Below, piece after piece: positions 35,239 through 43,454 of a DNA stretch of 64,000 bases. The position numbers were made by a program, and so were the translations under genes. This stretch comes from UBA3006 sp031401235 (GTDB lineage Bacteria; Actinomycetota; Acidimicrobiia; Acidimicrobiales; Ilumatobacteraceae): NCBI GenBank assembly GCA_031401235.1, contig JANNRJ010000002.1, forward strand, positions 1 through 64,000, read 5' to 3'. Position 1 is the first letter of the stretch, and each line of letters begins with the position of its first letter. The notes under the pieces were generated by a model. That model saw only the letters and a program-made list of their open reading frames with translations, was not told the DNA's origin and searched no databases.

Positions 35239-35970
35239 ATGACGAGTGCCGACGCCAATTGGCTCAACTGGCCCGATGGTTGGTGGGTTGAACACGTCAA
35301 TGAAACCACCAGCACGAACATCGATCTCTTCGATCGGGCCCAGCTTGGCGCACCGACGCACTCGGTTATTGCTGCAGATTTTCAAACCGCGGGTCGCGGT
35401 CGGCTTGATCGGACCTGGGAAGCAGTACGCGGTGCGAACTTGCTCGTATCTCTTTTGTTTCGTGATTTGAATCGTCCGCAACATCACTTCACCCAAATTG
35501 TTGGGTTATCAGCGGTACGGGCGTGCCAGCAAATGGTCGGAGTTCTGCCCGAGATGAAATGGCCTAATGACTTACTCATTAATGGTCGAAAACTTTCCGG
35601 TCTGTTGGCCGCGGTGGGGAAAGATTTTGTTGTTGTTGGAATCGGAATCAACATGAACTGGGCGCCAGACGATGCGATCTCACTTAGTGAGGTGGTCACC
35701 AATTCATGGTTGGATCCTGCCGATTTGCTGCGTTTGCTGCTATCGAACATCGACGAACTTGAGCAGATTTCGAAGGATGAATTACATAAGTTGTATTCAG
35801 CGTCGCTGGCGACGATTGGCGCAACTGTCCGAGTCGATCGCGCCGATAATACTGTGCTTGTTGGGCGAGCAGTCAGCGTCATAGGCGATGGTCGACTTGC
35901 TGTAGTGGATGACAAAGGGGTAACTCATCTCATCGATACAGGTGACATCGTGCATTTGCGCACAACATAA
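35239..35970 (+). CDS. birA: biotin--[acetyl-CoA carboxylase] ligase
   Basis: A 243-residue biotin protein ligase without an N-terminal DNA-binding domain, so it is enzyme only. The catalytic core shows HVNETTSTNIDLFDRA, the biotin/ATP loop FQTAGRGRLDRTWEA and the KWPNDLLINGRKLSGLLA string with GIGINMNW, followed by a small SH3-like C-terminal domain (RVDRADNTVLVGRAVSV). ATG 35239 fits this N terminus; upstream codons overlap the carboxylase. It modifies the BCCP Lys of the divergent gene. Length is normal for the monofunctional form. Confidence 0.95.
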   Translation: MTSADANWLNWPDGWWVEHVNETTSTNIDLFDRAQLGAPTHSVIAADFQTAGRGRLDRTWEAVRGANLLVSLLFRDLNRPQHHFTQIVGLSAVRACQQMVGVLPEMKWPNDLLINGRKLSGLLAAVGKDFVVVGIGINMNWAPDDAISLSEVVTNSWLDPADLLRLLLSNIDELEQISKDELHKLYSASLATIGATVRVDRADNTVLVGRAVSVIGDGRLAVVDDKGVTHLIDTGDIVHLRTT

Positions 35971-36029
35971 CGCCGGTGACATCTTTGTGCCACTGATCCA
36001 GTTCAACTGACGACTACCGTCAAGTGGGC

Positions 36030-37031
36030 ATGAGTGGACATAGGTCTGGCAATTGGCTGGTGAGTCTTGGAGTTGCCGCCTGTGTCGCTATGGCAGGAGC
36101 GACTGGTTTGGTTGTTGCAACAAATACACAACTTTCGGCAATGCGACGAGATGCAACCGCTGTTGATTCCTTGTCGCCGGAAAATGATGCATTTGAGAAC
36201 TATCTCCTTGTTGGTTCGGATTCACGCGAAGGGTCCGATCCAACTGATCCTGACTACAACAATGTTGGGGCCGCCGTCGATATTGGCGGCAAGCGCAGCG
36301 ACACGCTGATGGTGATGCATTACGTAAAGAAAACTGGTGGCTTGTCACTCATTTCAATTCCGCGAGACTTGTGGGTGGAGATTGGAAATGGAAGTAAATC
36401 ACAGCGCATCAACACGGCATACCAAATTGGCACGGATGTCCTCATTCGGACTGTTCAAAAGGCATTGAGCGTCCCAATACATCACTACATTGAAATCGAC
36501 TTTCAGGGTTTTAAGGGGTTGGTGGATGCAGTTGGCGGGGTGACAGTTTGTGTGGAATTTCCGTCCCGCGATCGTCACACTGGTCTGTTCATGCGGGCAG
36601 GATGCCCGCAACTAGACGGGGTCGAAGCCTTGGCATTTGCCAGAAGTCGGTTTTTTGAATCAAAGATTGATGGCGAGTGGACGATTGACGGAACTTCTGA
36701 CATCGGACGAACCGCCCGCCAGCGCATGTTCGTCACCGCATTATTGAAAAGTGCCGTTCATCATGTTGCCGAAAACCCATTTACTGCTGGCACAGTGTTC
36801 GCTGGAGCAGTACGGGCAGTTCTTGTCGATGAGACATTGAATTTGCTCGACTTTGGCCGCAAGATGCGTCCGGCGGTCAGTGGCAATATCGGTTCTTTTC
36901 CATTACCGGTTTACGGCGACACGGTCGACGGAAATTCCGTGTTGCGTCTCTCCAAGGATGCCAAAGAAGTTCTTGACTTTTTCGCTGGACTCGGCCCGCG
37001 TCCGCAAGCCGAAAACGAGACAACTGGCTAG
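36030..37031 (+). CDS. LytR-CpsA-Psr (LCP) family cell-wall glycopolymer ligase
   Basis: A 333-residue membrane-anchored protein with a short cytosolic N terminus, one helix (LVSLGVAACVAMAGATGLVVA) and an extracellular LCP catalytic domain. Landmarks are LLVGSDSREGSDP (first Asp/Arg region), KRSDTLMVMHY, SLISIPRDLWVEI, INTAYQIG and GVEALAFARSRF. LCP enzymes move lipid-linked glycopolymers such as arabinogalactan or teichoic acids onto peptidoglycan, a role that fits the galactofuran genes at 16-19 kb. ATG 36030 or GTG 36024 is the start. It converges with the GGDEF-EAL gene by a 4 bp overlap. Confidence 0.9.
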   Translation: MSGHRSGNWLVSLGVAACVAMAGATGLVVATNTQLSAMRRDATAVDSLSPENDAFENYLLVGSDSREGSDPTDPDYNNVGAAVDIGGKRSDTLMVMHYVKKTGGLSLISIPRDLWVEIGNGSKSQRINTAYQIGTDVLIRTVQKALSVPIHHYIEIDFQGFKGLVDAVGGVTVCVEFPSRDRHTGLFMRAGCPQLDGVEALAFARSRFFESKIDGEWTIDGTSDIGRTARQRMFVTALLKSAVHHVAENPFTAGTVFAGAVRAVLVDETLNLLDFGRKMRPAVSGNIGSFPLPVYGDTVDGNSVLRLSKDAKEVLDFFAGLGPRPQAENETTG

Positions 37032-39034
37032 TTGGTCCTGCTGACCACTTCGACAACGAGGGGCACAAATTCACTGGCAACAACCGGTTCGGCAATGTGA
37101 TTTCCCTGGACATAGTCACACCCCAAGAGCCGCAGTCGACGATTCTGCTCGTCCGAACTCACCCATTCTGCGATTACCGACATGTTCAGAGAGTGGGCCA
37201 GTTGAATCACCGAGCGGACAATTGGATCGTCGTTACCTTGCTGTCCGATGTCGCGCACAAATGTCCCATCGAGTTTTAGGTAATCGGCAGGAAAACTTCG
37301 CAAGTGGGAGAGGGACGAATATCCTGTGCCAAAGTCATCGATTGCTAGTTTCACGCCAAATCGCTTCAGTGCCGTCAGGGTGCGCATGATGCTTGGGTTG
37401 TCATTGAGCAATGTCGATTCATTGATCTCCAGGGCGAGTTGATGCGTATCGATGCCGGTTTCGCGCAATGTTGCGATCACCCGCTCAACGAAATTTGCAT
37501 CTGTAAGTTGTCGAGTTGTGACGTTGACATGAATGACAACTCCGCGATCCACTGACCCGTCGTCGATCCAGCGCCGTGCATCAGTGCAGGCTTGACGAAT
37601 CACCCAGTCGCCGATTGGTCCGATTACACCTGATTCTTCAGCGAGATCTAAAAATGAAAGTGGGGTGAGAACTCCCTGCACAGGGTGATTCCAGCGAACC
37701 AACGCCTCGGCTCCCGCAACTCGCGCCGTGTGAGTCGAAACTATTGGTTGGTATACCAGGAAAAGTTGATCCGCGGCGAGGGCTCGCTCAAGTTGCGACG
37801 AAAGAGAGGCCCGGTCTTTGTTGCTGGCACGCATCTCGTCACTGAATAACTCACATCGACCTCGTCCACGTTGCTTGGCCCGATACATCGCTGTATCAGC
37901 GTTGCGTAGGAGCGTGACGGCTGCATCCTGCGGGGACTCCTCGACGATCGCTCCAGGTTTTGCCAACGCAATACCTATGCTCACACTGGCATGAATTTCG
38001 ATTCCTTGGATAATCACTGGGTTGGTCATCGACAGGCGAATTCTTTCCGCCACGTCCATCGCGATGTGTTCATCACCAAGTCCATCGCAGAGAACGACGA
38101 ATTCATCACCGCCGAGTCGAGCTACGACATCAGAAGGTCGGGTGGCGCTTGCCAATCTTTTGGAGATACTGACGATTAGTTGATCTCCGACGGAATGACC
38201 AATGGTGTCATTGACTTCCTTGAGTTTGTCAAGATCGATGAACAGGACGGTTACGCCACGTTTAAGAGTCTGGCTTCGCTCAAGTGCTTCGGCAACTTTG
38301 CGTAAGAAAAGTACTCGATTCGGAAGTCCAGTCAATGCATCATGCGTGGCTTGGCGCGTGAGTTCATCGTGCAATTGCTTTTCCTCGGTGATGTCTCTGG
38401 CAATCGCCGAGTAGTGGGCGATCGTTCCATCGACGCCTCGAACAATCTGAAGAGTTATCGCCAATGTACGCATGATCCCATCCGGGCTGCGAAAACCAAC
38501 TTCGCCTTCCCATCGATTGGCAGCCGTGCTCGTTGTAACTTCACGGGGTACTTGATCGCGAATCGCCCCAATGAACGTGGCGGCAACGGCATCATTCAAT
38601 GGCGAAAGGTCGCTAACTCCAATTAATCGTCGCGCACCGTCGTTGCAAAACATGATCGTTCCGCGACCATCAAACACGATTACCGCGTCTTCGGTTACAT
38701 CGAGCAAACCGACAAGCTGTTCACTCAATAGGCGTCGCACCACTGCATCGGTTGCGTCGTGAGCCGTTCCAACGAAGGCGATGATTTGCGAACGAGGACC
38801 AATGATTGGCTGAGTGGATAATTGCACCCACATCATCTCGCCGTCTGGTTTCCACAGCCGGAATTCGAAGGAAAATGGTACGCCCGCTTCGCGTGCCCGT
38901 TTCCAAGCCGATTCCGCGGCCGATCGTTCGGCCGGTAATGCGTTCACCCATGGCGCTACACCCGCAGTGATAGGTGCGCCACCGAGAGCGAGCAGCCGAA
39001 AGGCATCGTTCGCACTTGTCAGTCGTGCGTCCAA
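37028..39034 (-). CDS. PAS-GGDEF-EAL cyclic-di-GMP enzyme, start uncertain
   Basis: From TTG 39034, 668 residues: PAS/PAC (1-100), second PAS (about 105-220), GGDEF (222-390, intact ARLGGDEFVV at 306-315) and EAL (about 400-660: AEALVRWNHP, EINESTLL, DDFGTGYSSLSHL, IAEWVSSDEQ). These enzymes make and break cyclic di-GMP. In-frame coding continues upstream of the TTG with PAS-like residues (RSLASLPIGVFETD) to ATG 39112, directly after the PEBP stop, but codon 6 of that longer form is TGA (39095-39097). So either the TTG start is used and the PAS loses its first strand, or the gene carries a nonsense mutation or sequence error. Confidence 0.82.
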   Translation of the reverse strand: MDARLTSANDAFRLLALGGAPITAGVAPWVNALPAERSAAESAWKRAREAGVPFSFEFRLWKPDGEMMWVQLSTQPIIGPRSQIIAFVGTAHDATDAVVRRLLSEQLVGLLDVTEDAVIVFDGRGTIMFCNDGARRLIGVSDLSPLNDAVAATFIGAIRDQVPREVTTSTAANRWEGEVGFRSPDGIMRTLAITLQIVRGVDGTIAHYSAIARDITEEKQLHDELTRQATHDALTGLPNRVLFLRKVAEALERSQTLKRGVTVLFIDLDKLKEVNDTIGHSVGDQLIVSISKRLASATRPSDVVARLGGDEFVVLCDGLGDEHIAMDVAERIRLSMTNPVIIQGIEIHASVSIGIALAKPGAIVEESPQDAAVTLLRNADTAMYRAKQRGRGRCELFSDEMRASNKDRASLSSQLERALAADQLFLVYQPIVSTHTARVAGAEALVRWNHPVQGVLTPLSFLDLAEESGVIGPIGDWVIRQACTDARRWIDDGSVDRGVVIHVNVTTRQLTDANFVERVIATLRETGIDTHQLALEINESTLLNDNPSIMRTLTALKRFGVKLAIDDFGTGYSSLSHLRSFPADYLKLDGTFVRDIGQQGNDDPIVRSVIQLAHSLNMSVIAEWVSSDEQNRRLRLLGCDYVQGNHIAEPVVASEFVPLVVEVVSRTN

Positions 39035-39112
39035 ATCAGTTTCAAATACCCCAATTGGGAGGGATGCAAGCGAGCGGTCGATCTCTCTATCTTGTCAGGT
39101 CGGCATTTGCAT

Positions 39113-39727
39113 TTATGGCGTTTGGGCTATGAACGCCGACTCGGCAAAGGCGAGGGCACCGGCATCAAATGCCTCTTGCAATGTTGTCGCGTCCACCCCA
39201 TTGGCGAACTCAAGTTGCTGAGCAATTGCATAGGCGGTCATGACATAGCGATTGGATTTGCCCACTGGCGGACAGGGCGCCGAATAACCAATAGTTCCAT
39301 TGGCATTGGTGGCTTCAATTGCACCACTTGGAAGCGTGCCTTCTACAAAGTTGGTGTCGGACACTGGAATGTTGGCCACCGCCCATTGGATCGTGCCGTT
39401 TTCATCTTCGTTTGTGAGCACGAATCCGAGAGTGACGGTCCCAGCCGGTATTCCACTAAATTGCAATGGTGGCGAGACGGATTCGCCCGTGCATGTGTAT
39501 TTCGCTGAGATCGCCTGACCCTCAACCCATAGGCCGGTGATTGTAAAAGTCGCACTTGTTGGTGCTTCAACCGTGGAGGCGATCGTCGTCTGTACTGCAA
39601 TTGTTTGATCCTGTGCTGGGCTGGGAGAGTTCATTTTTCGACCATCTGGCGAACACCTGGCTATCAATATCACCAGAATCACAACAAGGACTATCGCGCC
39701 GACTTTTTTACGCGGTGAAAAGTTCAT
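39113..39727 (-). CDS. PEBP/YbhB-family lipoprotein-like protein
   Basis: A 204-residue envelope protein. A basic N terminus (MNFSPRKK) and hydrophobic helix lead to LIARC, a near-lipobox with Arg at -1, so anchoring by lipid or by the uncleaved helix are both possible. The mature domain is the bacterial PEBP/Raf-kinase-inhibitor-like fold: YTCTGESVSPPLQFSGIPAG, the late GYSAPCPPVGKSNRYVMTAYA signature. Some members bind small ligands or anions; function here is unknown. ATG 39727 is preferred over 39745, which overlaps the divergent mca start. Its stop abuts the start region of the PAS-GGDEF-EAL gene. Confidence 0.78.
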   Translation of the reverse strand: MNFSPRKKVGAIVLVVILVILIARCSPDGRKMNSPSPAQDQTIAVQTTIASTVEAPTSATFTITGLWVEGQAISAKYTCTGESVSPPLQFSGIPAGTVTLGFVLTNEDENGTIQWAVANIPVSDTNFVEGTLPSGAIEATNANGTIGYSAPCPPVGKSNRYVMTAYAIAQQLEFANGVDATTLQEAFDAGALAFAESAFIAQTP

Positions 39728-39744
39728 CTCAGAAGGATAGGTCA

Positions 39745-40707
39745 TTGGCCAGTAACCTGCAGACTGTGAATTTGTCGCCTGCTTCGTTGCGAGCCGAAGA
39801 ACAATTGTGTCTGCTCACAGTCCACGCCCATCCGGACGACGAAGCGTCTAAAGGTGCGCCAACCATGGCGCGCTACAACGCCGAAGGCATCCGAACCGTG
39901 TTGGTCTGTTGCACTGGTGGCGAAGAGGGTGACGTCAATAATCCAGCACTAAAAGAACCTGGTCAGCCGTTTCACGGGCTTGATCGGGCCGCCGAGCGTG
40001 CACTGTTAAGTGAACTTCGACCGCGCGAACTAGCCGAGTCGGCTCAGGTCATCGGTTTTCATAATGTCATCATGCTCGGATACCGCGATTCCGGCATGGC
40101 CGAAAGTGAAACGAACAACCATCCCGATTGCTTTCATATGGCCGATTTGGACGAGGCAGTTGGTCGGCTAGTGCGAGTGATTCGTGCCGAACGACCACAC
40201 GTGATTGTTACCTACGGCGATGAACAGACCGGATACCCGCATCCGGACCACATCAAGGTGCATGATGTGACAATTATTGCCTTCGATCGTGCCGGGGATG
40301 GCGAATGGTATCCGGATGCTGGCGAACCGTGGCAACCGCTAAAGATGTATTACTCGGCCTGGTCGCATAAACGGATTTTGACAATTCACGAAGCAATGTT
40401 GCGCCTACGTGGCTGGTCACCCTTTGATGAAAATTGGTTCAATCGTCCTGAAATTGATCATCGCCTGACCACTCGACTTGAGATCGGCCAATATTATTGG
40501 GCGCGCTCTGGTGCTCTTCGTGCACATGCAACTCAAGTAGATGCCAGTGAAGCGTTTTGGTTCGGATTGAGCGATGAAGAACTTGCCGAGGTGTACCCGT
40601 ACGAAGATTGGATATTGGCAAAGTCGCTTGTCGATGCAACTGTGCTTTCAGAGGGTGAGTACGAAGATGATTTCTTTGCCGGAATTCGTACCAAGAGTGT
40701 TCGCTAA
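39745..40707 (+). CDS. mca: mycothiol S-conjugate amidase
   Basis: A 320-residue zinc amidase of the LmbE-like family. The metal motif HAHPDDEASKGAPTMARY is diagnostic, with a second His in GYPHPDHIKVHDV; the CCTGGEEGDVNNPA string and PDAGEPWQPLKMYYS follow. Mca cleaves mycothiol-xenobiotic conjugates to glucosaminyl-inositol and a mercapturic acid, whereas its paralogue MshB makes mycothiol. The SKGA and longer C terminus favour Mca over MshB. TTG 39745 has a good ribosome-binding site (AGAAGG). It implies a mycothiol-based redox system. Confidence 0.88.
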   Translation: MASNLQTVNLSPASLRAEEQLCLLTVHAHPDDEASKGAPTMARYNAEGIRTVLVCCTGGEEGDVNNPALKEPGQPFHGLDRAAERALLSELRPRELAESAQVIGFHNVIMLGYRDSGMAESETNNHPDCFHMADLDEAVGRLVRVIRAERPHVIVTYGDEQTGYPHPDHIKVHDVTIIAFDRAGDGEWYPDAGEPWQPLKMYYSAWSHKRILTIHEAMLRLRGWSPFDENWFNRPEIDHRLTTRLEIGQYYWARSGALRAHATQVDASEAFWFGLSDEELAEVYPYEDWILAKSLVDATVLSEGEYEDDFFAGIRTKSVR

Positions 40708-40938
40708 ATGGTCAGCGTTCAGTACCGCGTGAAATTCGCCAAGGATGATGAAGTGGTGAGCGGTCCTGACGGCGCCGATGTGGTGTTGTCATGCAATTCT
40801 CAAGATGCAAGTAGCGATCCGACCGTCGCCTACATGCAGGGGCGACTCAAAGTTGTGGGGAGCTCGGGTGCACTATTTGAAGTGTTGGTCAACGGAGAAG
40901 CCGCCACAACGCTCAGAGCGCTCGCATCGCGGTCCTGA
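40708..40938 (+). CDS. short SCP2-like lipid-binding protein
   Basis: A 76-residue protein whose ATG follows the mca stop with no gap, so translation is likely coupled. The sequence resembles part of a sterol-carrier-protein-2 (SCP2) domain: FAKDDEVVSGPDGADVVLSC, then DPTVAYMQGRLKVVGSSGAL, where the DPxxAYMxGxLKxxG pattern is typical. A full SCP2 domain is about 100 residues, so it is a small or partial member. SCP2 proteins bind lipids or bulky hydrophobic molecules. Its end overlaps the convergent YdjC-family gene by 26 bp. Assignment is by eye only. Confidence 0.6.
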   Translation: MVSVQYRVKFAKDDEVVSGPDGADVVLSCNSQDASSDPTVAYMQGRLKVVGSSGALFEVLVNGEAATTLRALASRS

Positions 40939-41758
40939 GTTCGCGATACCCAATGAGTTCGGCCCCACTGGAAGCAATTGCTGATCGAATATCTGGATTG
41001 TTGACCATTAATTTGTAATCGTCGATCCATCCGAGTGCGACTTCACCTAAGGCGCGGATCTCGGGAGTATCAATGCACGGTTGTACGTGAATTTCGGTGA
41101 CACCTGGTTGCAAAGTCGCCAGCGAAGCGAGAACGCGCTCGCGACTTCCGACACGCCAGTCGTGGTTGAAGTGATCAGGAAATAAAACACCAGCTTCGCC
41201 GGCTAGTTGCCGAAAGCGGAAGCCAACTTGTTCCTCACTAATGCTGGAAGGTAACCGAATTGGTAATTGAAACTCGATGGCAAGTTCAAGATAAACGTCG
41301 AAAAACTCTGGACGGAGAGTTATTGCGGTGAGGTGAGGTGCCAAGTGAGTGACATCGATTCCCCATTCGATGGCCCGGGCAATTTGGGCTCGACATTCGC
41401 GTAATACTTCGGTTGAGTCAGCATGTTCCCATAGGTCGTCAATTGTGCGCGGGAATCCTCCCTCGCCTGATTGCAACGATGGCCCATAGGTGATCGGACC
41501 CCAGCGATACATCGCATGTTCGCTGTTAAGCGTGAGGTGCACACCAATGTCGTCATCAGAATAATTGAGCACGGCATGACGGGCCCAGGGTGCCGGCACC
41601 ATCAGTGATGCACAAGTGGCCACTCCCTTGCGCAACGACTGATAAACGCCCTCATTAGCAGCATGAAATGCACCCAAATCGTCACAACTAATTATCACAA
41701 GTCGTGAATCAGGCGATCGACCAAGTCGTTCGTTAAGTATGGACTGTGATGTCGTCAC
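40913..41758 (-). CDS. YdjC/ChbG-family carbohydrate deacetylase-like protein
   Basis: A 281-residue protein of the ChbG/HpnK fold. The metal-binding motif is IISCDDLGAFHAANEGVYQSL, where the DD pair is the ligand region, and GVHLTLNSEH and HLAPHLTAI supply the usual His ligands. Members deacetylate chito-oligosaccharides or hopanoid-linked sugars; substrate unknown. GTG 41758 is preferred because the longer alternative from 41791 overlaps the nuclease. It is 11 bp after the nuclease stop, so the two probably form an operon. Confidence 0.8.
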   Translation of the reverse strand: MTTSQSILNERLGRSPDSRLVIISCDDLGAFHAANEGVYQSLRKGVATCASLMVPAPWARHAVLNYSDDDIGVHLTLNSEHAMYRWGPITYGPSLQSGEGGFPRTIDDLWEHADSTEVLRECRAQIARAIEWGIDVTHLAPHLTAITLRPEFFDVYLELAIEFQLPIRLPSSISEEQVGFRFRQLAGEAGVLFPDHFNHDWRVGSRERVLASLATLQPGVTEIHVQPCIDTPEIRALGEVALGWIDDYKLMVNNPDIRSAIASSGAELIGYRELRTAMRAL

Positions 41759-41769
41759 ACCAAGTAACA

Positions 41770-42273
41770 CTATCCCCGGCAGGCGTGCCACATTCCGCGA
41801 TTGTTCGAGTGCGCATCGCGTGAAGCGGCGACGAACTTGTCTATGTATGCAATATTCGGCTCGATGGTGAGTACACGGGCATAGCCCTGAAGTACGAGTT
41901 CCAAGTTGATGAACATGTTGTCGGAAGTGCGATACAAATAGACAAGCAATCGGTCGTAGGTATCACGCGCTTCGGTGTCTCGCTCGATGCGAATCTCTGC
42001 TCCGCGTAGCAACAAAGATTTGGTGAAGGCGGTGGCTTCAGGCCCGAAGCACTGAACCGGTTTACTCGGGTGTTTCGTTTCTGGTGTATCTATGCCAATA
42101 AGGCGCACTCGCTGGCGATGACCGGCAATCGACAAGTCCACCGTGTCACCATCAATCACTTCAATCACCGTGCCAATATTTGTCGCCGACTCAACTTGTT
42201 GAGTGCAGCCAACAAAAATGAGCAAAGCGGTGATTAATCGCAAATTCCACATCGGACGAATAGTCATCATCAT
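41770..42273 (-). CDS. thermonuclease (SNase)-family lipoprotein
   Basis: A 167-residue exported nuclease. The N terminus (LRLITALLIFVGC) has a signal peptide with a lipobox-like FVGC, so it is probably anchored outside the membrane. The staphylococcal-nuclease core is visible: VIDGDTVDL (metal Asp), RVRLIGIDTPETKHP with the catalytic Arg region, and RDTYDRLLVYLY. It likely degrades extracellular DNA or RNA for scavenging or defence. It lies just upstream of the deacetylase on the same strand and is divergent from the LLM oxidoreductase. Confidence 0.88.
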   Translation of the reverse strand: MMMTIRPMWNLRLITALLIFVGCTQQVESATNIGTVIEVIDGDTVDLSIAGHRQRVRLIGIDTPETKHPSKPVQCFGPEATAFTKSLLLRGAEIRIERDTEARDTYDRLLVYLYRTSDNMFINLELVLQGYARVLTIEPNIAYIDKFVAASRDAHSNNRGMWHACRG

Positions 42274-42324
42274 GATGGATGGCTTTATAGCGGAGATGTG
42301 TGACGCAGTTGCCCATTAGTCTCT

Positions 42325-43251
42325 ATGGACATGGAGTTGCCATCGTCACAGTTGCCCCTCGGCAAAGTGGGAATTTGGACCTTCACGCTTGATGCCCAGC
42401 CGATGTCCAAGTCGCAGGAGGTCGCCGCCGAATTGGAATCACTCGGGTTCCGTACGCTTTGGATTCCGGAAGCAATTGGTCGCGATCCATTTTCCTCGGC
42501 GGCGTTGTTGTTGTCAGCGACAAAAAACCTGATCGTTGCCACTGGTATCGCCTCGATTTATGCTCGCACCGCAGCAACAATGCAGGCCGGTCAGAAAACC
42601 CTTACCGAAGCTTTTCCCGATCGGTTCCTACTTGGCCTTGGGGTAAGTCATCATCACATGGTCAAGGCCCTACACAAAAGTGTGTACGAAAAGCCCTACA
42701 GCACGATGGTGGAGTATTTGGATGTAATGGACGGCGGTCTGTTTGCTGCTTCGGCTCCGACCACGCCCACCCATCGAGTGCTGGCCGCGCTCGGTCCCAA
42801 GATGTTGAAACTTGCCGCCACCCGGGCCGATGGAGCGCATCCGTATTTTGCGCCGGTTGAACATACGCTCGCAGCCCGCGAGATACTCGGTCCTGGCCCG
42901 GTGCTTGCTCCCGAACAGGCAGTGATTTTTGAAACCGACCCAACCGTGGCTCGCGAAATTGCGCGCAAGTACATGGGTACATACACACGACTTCCCAACT
43001 ATGCCAACAACTTGCTGCGTCATGGTTTTACCCAAGACGACATCAAGGGCGCTGACGGGTTTTCAAGTGATCGACTCGTGGATGCGATCGTGGCCTGGGG
43101 GACTCTCGACACGATTTCTCAGAGAATTCAGAGCCAATTCGATGCCGGGGCCACGCATGTAAGTGTCCAAGTTCTGCAACAAGACCCAGTGGCACTCCCG
43201 CTAGACCAATGGCGTGAACTCGCCACTATTCTTCCTCACTTCAATATCTAG
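42325..43251 (+). CDS. LLM-class F420-dependent oxidoreductase
   Basis: A 308-residue TIM-barrel luciferase-like monooxygenase of the F420-dependent class. It opens with KVGIWTFTLDAQ, then ELESLGFRTLWIPEAIGRDP, VATGIASIYARTAATMQAG and FLLGLGVSHHHMV, the last being typical of the actinobacterial TIGR-type families. It uses F420H2 to reduce or oxidise lipids, alcohols or xenobiotics. Substrate unknown. Encoded alone on + strand between two minus-strand genes; a paralogue (51.1 kb) is more distant. F420 supply is supported by cofC. Confidence 0.85.
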   Translation: MDMELPSSQLPLGKVGIWTFTLDAQPMSKSQEVAAELESLGFRTLWIPEAIGRDPFSSAALLLSATKNLIVATGIASIYARTAATMQAGQKTLTEAFPDRFLLGLGVSHHHMVKALHKSVYEKPYSTMVEYLDVMDGGLFAASAPTTPTHRVLAALGPKMLKLAATRADGAHPYFAPVEHTLAAREILGPGPVLAPEQAVIFETDPTVAREIARKYMGTYTRLPNYANNLLRHGFTQDDIKGADGFSSDRLVDAIVAWGTLDTISQRIQSQFDAGATHVSVQVLQQDPVALPLDQWRELATILPHFNI

Positions 43252-43252
43252 C

Positions 43253-43396
43253 TTAATAAAATATTGAAACTCCGCCAGGTCCGACCAAGAGTCCAACAGC
43301 GATCAACAAGATGCCGTACAAGATTTCCCGTCGAGTGATCGCGATAAGTCCACTGACCACGAGTATCACCGCAATCAGCCAAAGTATAAATTCCAT
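43253..43396 (-). CDS. 47-residue two-helix membrane protein
   Basis: A short gene in the gap between the LLM oxidoreductase and the SDR. ATG 43396 is preceded by an excellent ribosome-binding site (AAGGAAGG). The product has two hydrophobic helices (FILWLIAVILVVSGLIAI and ILYGILLIAVGLLV) joined by a TRRE turn, and ends in GPGGVSIFY. The charged hinge and Gly-Pro-Gly-Gly tail look deliberate. Function unknown; it could be a small membrane regulator or subunit stabiliser. The protein-like hydrophobic pattern together with the strong ribosome-binding site argue against a spurious frame. Confidence 0.75.
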   Translation of the reverse strand: MEFILWLIAVILVVSGLIAITRREILYGILLIAVGLLVGPGGVSIFY

Positions 43397-43454
43397 TTCA
43401 AACCTTCCTTAGGTGATGATTAGGTGTTCGACAACAACAGTCGATTTTCCAAAT

